Assembly: GCA_033816765.1 (NCBI GenBank)
Contig: CM066295.1
Location: 186,001-250,000, forward strand
DNA length: 64,000 nt
From: Nothopassalora personata
Lineage: Eukaryota > Ascomycota > Dothideomycetes > Mycosphaerellales > Mycosphaerellaceae
Reading direction: 5' to 3'
A model generated the notes under the pieces. It ran no database searches. It saw only the letters and a program-made list of their open reading frames with translations, and was not told where the DNA came from. Both the position numbers and the translations under genes were made by a program. Every line of letters begins with the position of its first letter. Positions within the stretch are counted from its first letter, which is position 1. Below are positions 45,114-57,299 of the stretch, piece by piece.

Positions 45114-48100
45114 ATGCAGGGGACAATCATAGAGCCTCCTGCTTCCAATGTTGACGCTGCCTCTTCCACCTTCCCGTCCTCCACAACCCACACCGCCAAC
45201 GGCCACCGGTGCACCTCCGCGACCATGCGCCAGCATGCCCGCAACTCGAGTCGCATGGCCGATGCCGCCAGCCGGACCAGCGACGACGAGGGCACCAAGA
45301 CGGCCGTCAAAGTCGGTATGTACATACACGCACGGCGCCACGTGCAGAGGTGGCAGCAGCATCGCACGCTATACATCTACTGACCCTTCGACCAAATATA
45401 GCTGTACGGGTCCGACCGCCGCTGAAACCCTCCGACCCGGGCTTCGACCTCATACCACAGCGCTTTCGCGAGAGCACATGCGAAGTCTCGAACGGCACCA
45501 ATCTCCTCGTCCAGACGCAGAACCACGACAAGAAGTTGTTCGTCTTCGATCGTGTCTTCGACGAAGACACCACCCAGGATGGAGTGTGGGAGTACGTCAG
45601 CGACGGTGTGGCGTCCTTCGTCAAGGGCTACAATGTTTCCATCCTCGCATACGGCCAGTCGGGCGCTGGAAAGTCCTACACCATGGGGACCTCAGGCCCG
45701 CAGGATCAGGACGTGGCAGAGAACCAAGGCATTGTACCGCGAGCAGCCCAGCTCTTATTCGACAAGCTCAATGGCACTCCTCCGAAACAAACGGGACTTC
45801 AGACACCCAAGCGATACTCCACTCACGCCCTGCCAACATCGGCAAGTCTCGCAAAGGCTGCCAAAAAGGACTGGGAGCTGAGGGCCACCTACGTCGAGAT
45901 CTACCATGAGCAATTACGAGACTTGCTCGTCCCAGAATCCGTGCCGCACCAGGATCGCGCTACGATCGCCATTCGAGAGGATACGAAGGGCCGGATCATG
46001 CTTACCGGACTGACCCAGCTCCCAATCAATTCGGCCGAGGATGTTCTCAACGCCCTCAACTTTGGTTCGTCGATTCGACAGACGGATGCCACGGCCATCA
46101 ACGCACGATCCTCACGATCCCACGCCGTGTTCAGTCTCCAGCTCATACAGAAGAAGTCCGATGCACCCACACCACCCCCATTGAAGCTCGACAAGCGGAC
46201 GTCGATGCCTGCGGAGAGCCTTGCAGCAGCTGCTGCGCAGAACGGCGACGGCATAGTCACGATCGATAGCAAGCTGCACTTTGTCGACTTGGCCGGCAGC
46301 GAACGACTGAAGAACACCGGTGCCACGGGCGATAGGGCCAAGGAGGGTATCTCCATCAATGCTGGTCTTGCAAGTCTGGGCAAGGTCATCTCGCAACTTT
46401 CCACGAAGCAGGGCCAAAGACACATCTCGTATCGCGATTCGAAGCTCACGCGTCTCCTACAGGACTCGCTGGGAGGTAACGCCATCACTTTCATGGTTGC
46501 ATGTGTCACACCTGCCATCTTTCACCTTAGCGAAACCCTGAACACCGTTCACTACGCCCAGCGTGCACGAGCGATACAAAGCAAGCCCATCATCCAGCAG
46601 ACCCACGAAGAAGGCGACAAGCAAGCAGTGATCGACCGACTGCGCGCCGAAGTCAGCTTCCTGCGAGGCCAAATCGAACGGGCAGACAAGTATGCCGACA
46701 AGAGCGACCGCCCCGAGCGACGTGGCGGGAGAGAGGCCGAGCTTCACACACAGCTTATGGACATGCAGGAGAGTTACAATGCGCTCAGCCAGAGACACGC
46801 GAAGCTCATTGCGGAGATTTCCAAGAGCAGGGACGCCGAGAGTGCAGATACACCGCTGCTGAACGAAGCCATCGGAGAGAACGCGAGCGAACGCATCAAG
46901 CGATCGAACTCTTTCGCGGAAGCCGTCGAGGCCGTGGTGCTGGAGTACGAGAAGACGATCCAAAGCCTCGAGGGATCGCTGTCGAAGACCCGTTCATCCT
47001 TGGCGAACACGGAAAGCACACTCATGGAGAAGGAGACCCGAATCGCATACATGGACACGATGCAACAGCAACTGCAAGCACGCGTTTCGAAGTACATGGA
47101 GCGTGAGGCGAACTACGATTCGTACACACGCGATCTCGAAGAAAAGATGGAAGGTGCGACCGGCGAAGACGAGCGCAAAGACACCATGATTGCCGAGCTA
47201 AGAAAAGAGCTTGTCCGTGTCCGCGAAAGCGAAGCCGGCGCTGAAGACTACATCTCTACCCTAGAAGAGCGTCTGGCAGAAGCGGAGCAAGATCAAGAGA
47301 TCATGCAACGCGAGATCGACCGCCTCGAACACGTGGTGGAGCGACAAAGAAGCATTGGCAGACTGGACAATCTTCTTGGCGAACTGGACGGCGGTCGGGC
47401 ACACCACCCGAAGACCAACGGCGTACACTCACGCTCGGCGAGCCCGGAGCTGAACGGTCACGCCGATGATTACGATCCGTTCCGGAGTACAGGTTCAGCT
47501 ACCAGTGACTACGATTTGGCGGACAAGGCCGGCTCTGACATCCCTGACAATGTGTCGCCAGCTCCGGAAGGCGCACGTAGCCCTGATCAGAACGAATTCA
47601 TGGCAGAGAAGCTCGAGAGTCTTTCATCAGAGTTCTTCGAGCTGCGATCCGATCACGAGGCTGTTCTCATAGACTACAGCATTCTCCAACAGAAGTATCG
47701 TACTGCCCTGGAGACCCTTGCGAACTTGGAGTACGACAAGGAGGCACCACAGACTCCACAGGCGGATGCTGAGAGCAGCGCCCGGAGCTCTTTTTTAGCC
47801 GAGGCGGGGATGAAGGACGAGGAACAGGCTACCGAAGGACAGCCTTCATCCTCGCGCTTGTTGTCGGAGGAGTCGTCCTCGCAGGAGCAGTCGAGTTCTG
47901 GCGCAGACATCGACAAGAACCCACCGAGTTCGGACGGTGATCGCAGCAACCACACTCCGGATATCAAGGTTCAGCAGAACAATAACCCAGCGCCAGTGCC
48001 ACTTCCAGGTGCACACGAAGATGTGCTGCAGGAGATGGAGACGCTGCGAAAGCTACACGCAGAGAAGGAAGTCTCTGTGGCTGAGCTGACCAAGAACTAC

Positions 48101-50593
48101 ATGAGCCTCGCTCAGCGCCACGAATCGACTCTCAGCCAAGTCGAGGAGTTGAAGCGGGAGGTGCAGCAACATGCCAACCGCTCTGCCTCGCCCGCATTCC
48201 CTGCCTCGCCTACATTCCCTGCCTCGCCTAGCTTCCAGCCCAAGCACGCCTGGCGCCGTAGATCTGACGAACTTTTAGGCTCAAACAGCGATCGCGCTTC
48301 GAGGTCCTACGTGTCCATGAAGACAATGGTGCTGAACAATTTCGAAAATCAGGCCGACATACGACAGAGCTTTGAACAGCACTTGAATCTGGTAATGACG
48401 GAACTACATGCACGTTCGGAACGGGTCACATCTCTGGAGGCTGAGCTCGGTACCCTTAAGAAGGAGATGGAGAACAAGCAACAGCTCATTGCTGGCCTTA
48501 CTCGCGAGCGGTCGACAATGGCGGCAGCGTCTGCGTCTGCTGTTGACTTTGCAGTCATCGGCCAACTGCGAGATCAGCTTATGGAGAGCGAGAACCAGAT
48601 CAGGAGCTTGCACGAGCAGAACGCTGCCCGTGAGAAGGAGTTACAGGACGAAGTTGACAAGCTCAAGACTACACTTGCCGAGCACCAGCAGATGCTGCCG
48701 TCCAACCAGCCACCAACGCCAATCGATGAGCGCTTGCACTCGGAGATGCCTGGCAACTTCCCAACGACCCCGATGGTCGAGATGTCTAAGGAGCCACAGT
48801 TCCAGAGCAGACTGGCAACGAGTGGCGCTGAGAATCGCCTCTCGCGACTGGTGCAGGATGATGAGGTGATTAAGCTCAAAGAGGAGCTCACTTCTTGGGA
48901 GAGCAAGCACAGGGACGCCATGGACACCATGACCGCATCTCAGGCAAATCTCCTCAACACCATCACCGATCTGCAGGAATCGCTGCGAAATGCCGAGAAA
49001 CACGTCAACGCACGAGCTCCAAGCGGCGACGAGATCAGCGAGGCTGAGTTGCTCGAGCAGGAACGTGCTAAGCACAGAGAGATTGTGGAGACGCTCACAA
49101 CACAAGTCACCGAGCATCGCAAGATCGCCGATGAACGTGTTCGCAGGCTCGAGCAACTGCAAAAAGCATATGCGAACATTCTTGAACAGGTTGACGACGA
49201 CTCATCCTCTCTCGAGTTGACGCAAAAGGAGCTTGACACTCACAAAGACCTGGTCAAGAACCTTGAGAACCAACTCCAGGTGCACAAGTCGGCTATCACT
49301 ATCCACCAAGAGAGTCTCGAATCCTTGCAGGCTTCCCATTCTAAGGAAATGGAGGAGCAGCAGGCAAGATACGCGGCGCTTGAGGAGCAGCATGAGCAGA
49401 TCACAAATGACATGCAGAAGGAGCTAGCGGCAGCACATGGCGAGATACAAGGCCTCCTCGACGATGCATCCTCCGCTCTTGGCTACAAGACAGACTCGTC
49501 CCAATTGCACGACCAGATTAGGGGCCTCGTGGACGAAGGCAAAGATTTGCACAGCAGACATCTCAAGACCACGAAAGAGCTCAAGGAGGTGCAAGAGGAG
49601 CTTCAGAGCGCCATCAACCGCTCTGTGGAGATGGAGAGCGAGATGAATCAGCTTAAGGCGGTCAGTGAGGAGAAGGCCACCAACCTTGAGAAGATGACGG
49701 ACAAGTACAACAAAGCGTCCGCGCTGGTTGAACAGCTGGAAGAGCAGCTCAACTCGAACTACGACTCGCATCAAGCGACCAACAAGCGATTGTCGACAAT
49801 GCAGTCCGAAACTGTGCAAGCTCGCATGGAGCTGGAGAGAGAGCTTGAAGAGCAAAAGGCGAGAGCTCAACAACTTGAAGTGAGTGGTGAACATCAAAGG
49901 CAGCTGTTGGAGGCCTATGCTGACCTTCCACAGCAACAACTCAATGCATACAAGCGCATGTCGCTGGCATCTAACAACTCGTCCAACTACAACCGCGACT
50001 CATTGTCACCCGACGCAGCTGGCGTACGGGCAGCTTCGGGGACGGGTAACCCGGCTGCAGGCAACCGCAAATCTGGCACTACAGCATTGCCCACACCACC
50101 GCCTTCCATCCCACTTCCTCCAGTCCCCGTATCGCCACTCGCCGGATCCGCTTCCAATGGCTTCGAGCGTGTCACCTCTCCGACACCAACAAACGGTTCG
50201 CCACCCACTTCCCGTCACACTTCTCACCAGCCAGATCCTGAAATGGCGAAGCTGGTCGAAGAGCAAGAGTCGAGAATCCGAACGATCGAGAAGCATCTGT
50301 TCGCAGAGAAGCAGCTGACTGCCACTCTCGAGGAAGCACTGGTAGATCTGGAGACTTCAGCAACTCGCACCAAGTCTGAGATGGACAGTTGGCGCAAGAA
50401 GTGCAACAGCCTCGAAGACGAACTCGTCGGTCTGCGCAAGGAGCGTAGCAGCTCGCGTGCCAGTCTGCAGGCTGTCGAGGAAGAGCGTGAGATGCGGGTC
50501 CGCGCTGAACGAGCCCGGCAAGCACTTGAGCAGCGCATGCAAGAGCTCAACGCCGGCAAGAAGAAGAAGAAGAACGGCCTGAACTGCTTCTAG
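45114..50593 (+). CDS. Kinesin motor protein with long coiled coils (kinesin-4-like)
   Basis: Two exons, 45114-45315 and 45402-50593, with an 86-nt intron (GTATGT...CTGAC...ATATAG); 1797 residues. The motor starts at AVRVRPPLKP (68-77). P-loop GQSGAGKSYTMG lies near 152, switch I NARSSRSHAVFSL near 300, switch II VDLAGSER near 361 and the helix region YRDSKLTRLLQDSLGG near 410. The motor ends about 460 and is N-terminal, implying plus-end-directed movement by family knowledge. The rest is long heptad-rich coiled coil broken by low-complexity linkers: Ser/Pro-rich near 840-950, PASP repeats (SPAFPASPTFPASPSF) near 1000, and a Pro-rich segment near 1620-1660. The tail ends KKKKNGLNCF. Length and layout suit KIF4/KIF21-like proteins, but subfamily assignment needs a tree. 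The ATG at 45114 is preceded by an in-frame stop. Confidence 0.9.
45316..45401 (+). other. Intron of the kinesin gene
   Basis: 86 nt with GTATGT donor, TACTGAC branch point and AAATATAG acceptor. Splicing makes the start of the motor read KVAVRVRPP in frame, the expected first beta strand. Confidence 0.9.
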
Positions 50594-51247
50594 GAGAAGC
50601 ACGCCACCCGTCATTTGCTCGCACGACTTCCCCGACACTCACACAACCACAGCATGACTGGGGTTCCTGTGTTGTAACACTACTCTTGATGCAGGAGCGC
50701 GACCACACTTCTCTTCACTGATACATTATCGACGTACACAATTCGACTTCGACGCGACACATCACGTACAGCAACGACACCCCTCCTTTTGCTTGTTCTC
50801 GTATACCTACCAGGCGGTTATCGGGAAAGTGAGCGGAATAGACACGAGGCACGGCATGACCGAAATGCGGACTTGAATTGGGATTATAACAGGCGCTTTG
50901 CGAGAGCGACAAGGATGAACAATTGATCGTTGGACTGTTGCGTTTGTGTTTCTAATACCCCTTTGCCTCCAGTTTGCGCACTGGTCGTGTGTGCTATACC
51001 AGAGGCGACGTTATAGACGTACAGTTGAGTGAGAAATTAAAATGTACATTAGGCAAGGCCAAAAATCCCGCAAGACCAAAACTGAGCCCTTCACTCTGGC
51101 TTTCCAAGCACTCACTGACTTGATCGATCGAGGGCAAACTGAAATAAATACTGGTCAAGATAGAGAAGAAAACCTCACATGAAGAAGAAGTTACACACGC
51201 TGAAATGGTATAAAGCTTGACCCCGCCGGCCCTTACTCGACACCACG
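50594..51247. other. Intergenic, nothing supported
   Basis: Downstream of the kinesin stop; presumably 3' UTR and terminator. No open frame with a recognisable domain. Confidence 0.5.
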
Positions 51248-51427
51248 CTAAGAGGTAAACATCGCCATCGAGCAGTAAGTATCAGTGCTCGAGCTGTCGC
51301 CAGCAGGACGCGTGCCAAAGGGCGAGGAGGCGCAAAATAATCCACTTTCACCGTTTGGCCCAACGGCTCCCTCGCTTAGAACTATCTTGGTCGTGGCTTT
51401 TCCCGCCGGCCCCGCCGCCGCCGCCAT
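51248..51427 (-). CDS. Possible small protein, 59 residues
   Basis: ATG at 51427, 59 codons: an Ala/Gly-rich start (MAAAAGPAGKATTK), then a Gly/Ser-rich body with two Cys. Codon choice is G/C-rich at third positions, as in the neighbouring real genes. Upstream sequence (51428-51505) is open but has no ATG. No family recognised; could also be chance. Confidence 0.3.
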   Translation of the reverse strand: MAAAAGPAGKATTKIVLSEGAVGPNGESGLFCASSPFGTRPAGDSSSTDTYCSMAMFTS

Positions 51428-52108
51428 TGAAGATGGTAAGTAGTATGTAGGTATGACTGACAGATAGACCTTGCAAGATACAAGATACTTGTCTCGTTTC
51501 GTCAATGATCTCAGTCAGCAGCACGACTGATGATTGGGGTGTTTATTGGTAGGGGTTGTGTTTGTAATTGGAAGTGGAAGTGGAAATGTTGCAGGTGTGT
51601 CATGTTGGATTGACTCTCTACGTCGTACTACGGTCTGGCTACATCGTGGCGCGCTGAAGGAGCTGCAAGGAAGATTTGAATACTGCTTCGGAGCTCCTCT
51701 TCAGGAGAATGAACCTTTATGCAAGTCTTCTCACGTTTGAAGAGCTTCAAGGCTGCGAAGCGATCCTTGCGAGATCTTCCAAGCAATCACATGCCAGCCG
51801 CAGCAGCTTTCCGCGAATCCGAATGGGTAGCCAATCACCAATTCTCGATCACCAATCCTCGATGTCCGAGCTTCATTTGCCATTCGAATCTTCGCGTTTG
51901 CTTGTTACAGGTATATTGCGGCAGGTGCTTACATGAAGTGCACTTCAACGCCCGATGTCACTCCTATGCACAGATGCAAATCCGGCTCGACAAAGGCATT
52001 CCTCACGCGCCTTCTCTCCGAAGCAAACATCATTCTTCCTCGACACATAGAAGATTGCCGACTTTCCCGGGCACTACGTTTCCACGACATGATATCAAGC
52101 TTCGTATC

Positions 52109-53460
52109 ATGTCGTTTATCCGATGTTGGCCAAGCAAAATCACTACCAAGAACCCAGCTACCAGTTTCACATGCCTGCGGGTTCCTAGTAGCGGATATGA
52201 GACGATCGAAAGTGATATACAGCTTGCAGAAAAGCCAGTGCCTAGTTTTCGAGAATGGCCCTTCTATGATCTATCCCATGCAGATTGGCGAACTATTTGC
52301 TTCTCGCCAGCAGGTTGTAGGAAAACTTGGGTTGGGCACAACCTCGAAAGTGTGGGCTGGCTCGAGACATGCAATGAGTCACACAAATGGTTCTAATGAT
52401 CTCTTCTGAAGATGTCAGACCGCACCAACATGTGTGGTTGAAAGTGTACACCAGGGGTGCGACTCACGACGACGAGTTTGGTGTTGATTAGTCCATCGCT
52501 CAAGTGAAGACTGCGCATCAAGGCCGCACTCATGTGCGCATCGCCCTCGATACCTTCAACATGAACCGCGATGACGGGTGTCACCAAGTTCTCGTGCAGA
52601 AGCCCATGTGGGACAGCTTCAGCGAACTTCTCCGGCGCGATGCCGCCTGTCGGTTCACCCCTGGACTTCTGAAGCCCGGCTTGCAGCAGGTCTATCTAGC
52701 ATTGAACTTCCTCCACTACAGGTGCAAGCTCGTTCATACTGGAGGGAAATGCCCGATTCTTGCGGCATGACATGAGGAACTAGCAAGCCGAAACGGCCCA
52801 GATATCAAAACAGGACAACATTATGATCAACATCGAGGACGAATCCATTCTGGACGACTTCGTCAATGAAAATATGCCCCCCTCGGAAAGTCGTTGATGG
52901 GAAGTGAATGTATGCTTCTTGAGGCTTTGCATTGCTTAAAGTTCTCGGCATGGCCGAGCTGGGTGACTTCGGCGCGCCTGTCAGCGGCGAAGAGATAAGG
53001 CATCACTACGCACAGCCAGATTGGTTTCGTGCACCAGAAGTCATGCTTAAGGCAGACTGGAGCTACCCGGTCGATATATGGAATGTCGGAGTCATGGTGA
53101 GTGTGAGGACTGCACGACTACATGATGTAGAGTGGCTGACGGTTGCTAGATCTGGGACCTATTGGAGGGCAGTCTCCTCTTTCAAGGTGAAGATCCTCAT
53201 GGTAAGGGCTACTCGACTAAGGCACATCTGGCGGAACTCATCAGCGCCCTTGGTCCTCGGCCTCTAGATTTCCTGCAAAGCGGGCGTCGAGTTGACGACT
53301 TTCTTTGACCGGGAAGATGAGTGATGCAGGGAGAACCACTTGCTGGCAGTGGGACTGCATTTAACTTCTTACAGGTCGCTTCATGGCTGAGATGCCGTTA
53401 CCAGAAAGCGGCCGCGAGAAATGTGAGACAGCTTGCAGCGACTCTTCCAATGCTCAACTA
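52109..53460 (+). pseudogene. SRPK-like protein kinase pseudogene
   Basis: Kinase landmarks appear in order but in different frames. N-terminal SGYETIESDIQ is near 52190-52225. YPMQIGELF then VVGKLGLGTTSKVW (glycine loop) lie at 52275-52365. GRTHVRIALDTF, PMWDSFSELL and YLALNFLHYRCKLVHT run over 52520-52740. DNIMINIEDESILDDFV is near 52816-52866 and GDFGAPVSGEE near 52963. RAPEVMLKADWSYPVDIWNVG lies at 53027-53092, and a DLLEGSLLFQGEDPHGKGY-type segment follows after a likely intron. The catalytic-loop Asp expected after LVHT is replaced (HTGGK), several frameshifts and stops intervene, and no splice set restores one frame. The order matches fungal SR-protein kinases. A dead copy. Confidence 0.7.
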
Positions 53461-54019
53461 GCCGCATATGCTCCTTCATCACAGTACGGCATGACCCACC
53501 ACCACTGATCACTGTCGTAGTCTGCTATCACCTCGAAAGAGGGCTTGCCATCGTCAAAGTACGTCTTGAGCAAGTCGCCCCTTATGAGGCTATGAGTAAT
53601 CGCGCAAATCCCGTGCCCTAGGCGTTCCACGTTCCGCGCCCTGCAAAAGCCATTCTCCCATTCCCAGTCGATAGTCCAAACGCGGACCTCACGCACAAGC
53701 TCGCGGTACTTGGCAGGCAGTTCCGCGTACCACATTATGCCGCCAGGTGTGGCGAAGAAGATAGAGGTCTCGTAGTACATGGTGATGGTTTCGGCGTGAA
53801 GTTGACGGCAGGTCAGGAGAAGCCCGGCATTACACCTGGCTGGGGTGTTGTCATGGCTGCGGAAGTGTGAACGGCCAGCGACTGAGGAGAAGGTGAAGCT
53901 GGAGTAGTTAGTAAAAACTTCACGTCGGCTGGTGATGAGGAGATGATGTACTCATAGATGATGTCTCTGAGCTCCTTAGGTAACGTAAGGAGTTTCGGGT
54001 TGGATGAATTAGGAGTCAT
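53454..54019 (-). CDS. LPxELR-type fungal protein, frame break near 53930
   Basis: ATG at 54019; residues about 9-22 read KLLTLPKELRDIIY, the family opening. Around 53935 the coding frame changes. The new frame carries CNAGLLLTCRQLHAETI, the second family signature, and continues in frame through MYYETSIFFATPGG and AKYRELVREVRVWTI to a stop at 53454. The join could be a 1-nt indel, or a very short GTGAAG...ACTAAC...CCAG intron of about 25 nt, shorter than fungal introns usually are. If the latter, the gene is intact with about 180 residues; otherwise it is a pseudogene. Function of the family is unknown. Confidence 0.55.
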
Positions 54020-54097
54020 GTTGTATGACGAAGCTGTTGGCAAAGGTTGGTGAGGACGTTGGGCTGATGTCCGAGAAAGTGTAGCATGCGATGTGGC

Positions 54098-54415
54098 TCA
54101 GGATCCTGTGGCGGGATCTAGCCGGTATGTGACAAGGATTAGTGTTGCGATGCGGTCTTTGTGATTAGCGCAATGATAGTTCCTCACGGCTCTCAATACA
54201 GATGGCTCATATAGACGCCACTTTCCACTGACACCGTCGTGCATCGTCTTGATCAGCTCAGTCATGGTTTCCTTTTCGTTGATCCAACATGCCCGCGAAA
54301 AATCGGCGAAAGTGCATTGCAGTTGGAAGTACAAACCGCCATATTCGCGGTATCCCTTTTTATGCCAACCTCTGCCTTTGGCGGAGCGGGAACTAAGGCG
54401 GTGGACTCGAGGCAT
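54098..54415 (-). CDS. Hypothetical ORF, 105 residues
   Basis: ATG at 54415; 105 codons with a basic N-terminus, an aromatic segment (GYREYGGLYFQLQCTFADFS) and a C-terminal hydrophobic stretch (ATLILVTYRL). Lies upstream of the LPxELR gene on the same strand and could be a separate small gene or a remnant of a paralogue. No family recognised. Confidence 0.3.
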   Translation of the reverse strand: MPRVHRLSSRSAKGRGWHKKGYREYGGLYFQLQCTFADFSRACWINEKETMTELIKTMHDGVSGKWRLYEPSVLRAVRNYHCANHKDRIATLILVTYRLDPATGS

Positions 54416-54692
54416 GGCGAGTTTGAAGGGACGGGTGAGGCGGTCTTAGCGAGCGAGACTCAGTTTTGCCCTGACGTGATTGTCTTCGATATTCTGGTAA
54501 AGCGGCAGCATGCCGCTTTGGTGTAGTCGCGGGCAAAGGGTCACGAGGTTCAACATTCGGTGGCTGGCTGGCCGGTAATGTTACGCATCCAAGCTGCGCT
54601 AAGGATACCATGCCACGAGTCAGTTTCACCTCTGCAATGCTCCTTGATCATGATCACCATTCTTAAACTGGATCTGAACAACGCTCTTGTTT

Positions 54693-56370
54693 CTAGTAAG
54701 CATAGAAAAGAGACGCTTCAGCATTCTGCTCTCGCAACTTTTTGTTCGCCCGCTTGAGCATCCACTTCAAGACCAGAGCACAAGACGCCACGAACACCGA
54801 GAGGCATGCGTTCGTAATCATCGGCTTGACATATCGAGGGTTGTCGGTATACAAATACGGGCTCCAGACCATCGCGGCTGTGCCGATGGCGTTAGCAAGG
54901 GCTATCGCTGATGCCTTCTTCTCCTTGGTCTGACCACACGTCACAGCAATCTGTGACAGGTCAGTATCACTCGTCGTGCTAGCAAAATGGGCGTATCTGC
55001 TCACCCATCCGAGAAGAATGCCATCCACAGCATTTATGGAGCCGACAAACAGCATGATGGCGAAGTATCGAGCTCCCAGATTCATCGTCACTGCTGCAAT
55101 CACGAATCCGATCGCTGCGACCGATTTGCCTGCAAAGATATGCCAAGTGCGCTCGTTGAAGTGGCCAGAGCTCCAGGACGAGCCGATCATCACGAATACA
55201 GCGACCAAGTATGGCGGACAAGTCAATGCTAGGGTGATGGTGCGATCAAACCCCAAAGTCTCGATCACTTGCGGCAGGAAGTTCTGATCTGCGATCAGTC
55301 ATCGCCATACCAGAAAGGCATTTTGCTCCAGCTTACCTTGAAGCTCAATGTGACTCGCTCGGCATGAAGTGCCATCGTGAAGACCCATAACCTAGGGTCT
55401 TTAGCAGCTTCCTTGAGGCCCTTCCATGTAGTAGTGCTGGCTTGTGCTTCGACCGTGTCGTCAAGGATCCTGTTGTGAGCAAGCGTGCGTTGTTCCGGGG
55501 TAAGCCATCTCGTCTTCAATGGCTCGTCTGGTAGCGTGAAGAAAGAACCGATTGCTACGACAAATGTGATCACACCTTGGATGAGGAACATCCTGCAGAT
55601 GTGTTAGTGCCATCGGTGCTCGACAGCAAGAGGACACATACCAACGCCAACCCGTAAGACCAGCATGGCCGTCTAGCTCGAAGATGCCGAGCGCGATGAG
55701 ACCAGCGAATGCTGTCGACAGCACACTGCCGCAGAGGAGGAAGGAGATTCTCATAGCTAGCTCTTTACGGGTGTAGAAGACCGAGAGGAGGTACATTGCC
55801 GCTGGGATGAAGGGTGCCTCAGTGATGCCAAGGAAAAACCTGCAAAGCACCAGACCTTTGAAGTCGGTCGCAACACAAGTGAGGGTACTGACAACAGCCC
55901 AAGCAGCCATACACCCCGGCACATACAGTGATGGTCTCACGCGGGTAATGATTATGTTGCTGGGTACTTGACCGAGCAAGTAGCCGACATAGAGGATCGA
56001 AACGCAGGTCTGAAATTCACTGCCGTCAAGGTTGAGCTCTTCTTTGATACCGTCGAGTGGCGCCAAGGCGATTGCATTACGGTCCTGTAGAAACGACCCG
56101 GTCAGCATTGCTGTTGCTTGATATGACCATAAGACGTACCAGGTAGTTCAGGAAGAACATCGAGAACAGCGTTGGCGTGATCCATGTGTCCAGCTTGCGA
56201 ACAAGCTTGATCTCTTCCGGGTCTGTCTTCGCGTGTGCGCCAGCATAGTCTGCAGACACAGGCTTGCTGCTGCGAACCTGCGATAAGTTCTCGCCTCGTT
56301 CGAGTTGAGGAAGCTCCTCGACGAACAGGTCGTTCGACGTCGGCTTCTCCAGGTAAAGTTTGAAGGCCAT
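54693..56370 (-). CDS. MFS transporter, Dal5/allantoate-permease (anion:cation symporter) type
   Basis: Four exons on the minus strand: 56370-56140, 56084-55642, 55592-55337 and 55283-54693. The introns (55, 49 and 53 nt) all have GT...AG with CTGAC or CTAAC-like branch sites; total 506 residues. Signatures: a hydrophilic N-terminus, then FFLNYL/DRNAIA across the first junction (end of TM1), CVSILYVGYLLGQVPSNIII (TM2-3), GLVLCRFFLGITEAPFIPAA (TM4 region, family signature) and a central loop with PDEPLKTRWLTPEQRTLAHN. NFLPQVIETLGFDRTIT follows the third junction. About 12 membrane helices. The family imports small organic anions such as allantoate, nicotinate, pantothenate or related vitamins; substrate not assignable here. 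No adjacent catabolic gene was identified. Confidence 0.9.
56140..56370 (-). CDS. MFS transporter exon 1
   Basis: 77 codons from the ATG at 56368-56370 to the GTACGT donor at 56139. Holds the cytoplasmic N-terminus and most of the first membrane helix. Confidence 0.88.
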
Positions 56371-56850
56371 TGTGAAAAACGTGTCAAGATGCCGCTATCG
56401 TCCCGGTGAAATGCGTGTTGCGCCATCGTGGCAGTTGCGGTTCATATATGTGCTCTGGCGGCGACAGCCGACTGTACTAGGGACATGCTCGTTTTGGTTT
56501 GCTCCAAAAGACAGATGGCGATCCCTGAGGGTGGATCGAATCTCACCAGAAACAACCCTGCCGTGAAGCATGTGTTGGTCGTACGGGTCAGATACAGCTC
56601 GCGTAATGTTTTACCTACCGGATGTATCACAACGAAAGATTCCCCTAGGTGAAAGGTTGAGTGCTTCGCGGAGATACGATGGACGAAGAAAGTCACAGAT
56701 GATACTGACGAACACGGCGGCATAGCTGAGCCTCCTCATAAGGCTCGAAGGATCTGGTGTGGATGTGTTCGTGCAGTAGATCAACGACTAGGTTATGCTG
56801 CTCGGGAGGCCGGGAAGACTCTCTGACCGCCTAGTGGCTACCTCCGCAAT

Positions 56851-57291
56851 TTACGGCTCCAGCCGGACGACAACAAGGACTCTTGTGGTCAACATCTCGA
56901 AGCAGCAGGGCAAGATCACAAGACTCCGGCTTGCGCGCTCTTCGTCCAGTGCAAGCACGGTGTTGGTGTTCGCTTCGACGGCATGGGTCGTGCTTACTTC
57001 GCTCGCCTGCCTCAGACTCGCCCATCCAAAATGCTGATGATTCACGTAGCCAGGTGCTGGAGCGCGAGTAAGCAGACACCAGCCTTCCAGGTCTGCACGC
57101 GGATGTACGTCAAAGCCCGCAACGTGCAATTTCTGATCGCTGAACTTTGGCCGCTCGACAGAGCGAGATGCGGAGAATCGGGTGATCTCATCTTCGGACG
57201 CAGAGACGTTATCGTTGTAGTGGAGCGTGAGTTGCGTCACTAAAGCTGGGCCGTCTCTATTGAGGACCGCGCGGTCTGGTGAGACAATCAT
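56851..57291 (-). CDS. Hypothetical ORF, 146 residues
   Basis: ATG at 57291, mixed hydrophilic composition (LHYNDNVSASEDEITRF), no membrane segment and no recognised domain. Opposite-strand frames are Arg/Ser-rich and look like shadows, which favours the minus strand. It sits 480 bp upstream of the transporter in the same direction. A real gene is possible but not established. Confidence 0.3.
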   Translation of the reverse strand: MIVSPDRAVLNRDGPALVTQLTLHYNDNVSASEDEITRFSASRSVERPKFSDQKLHVAGFDVHPRADLEGWCLLTRAPAPGYVNHQHFGWASLRQASEVSTTHAVEANTNTVLALDEERASRSLVILPCCFEMLTTRVLVVVRLEP

Positions 57292-57299
57292 GCCCGCCA

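Noticed and set aside
45080..45115. tRNA-like D-arm/T-arm words (GGCCAGCTCGGTAGG, CTGAACCTAC)
   Set aside because: No acceptor stem or anticodon arm can be drawn on either strand; it overlaps the kinesin 5' leader.
45901..50638. Long minus-strand frames across the kinesin gene (up to 205 codons)
   Set aside because: Antisense shadows of a GC-rich coding exon; leucine-rich because they mirror Glu/Lys-rich coiled-coil codons.
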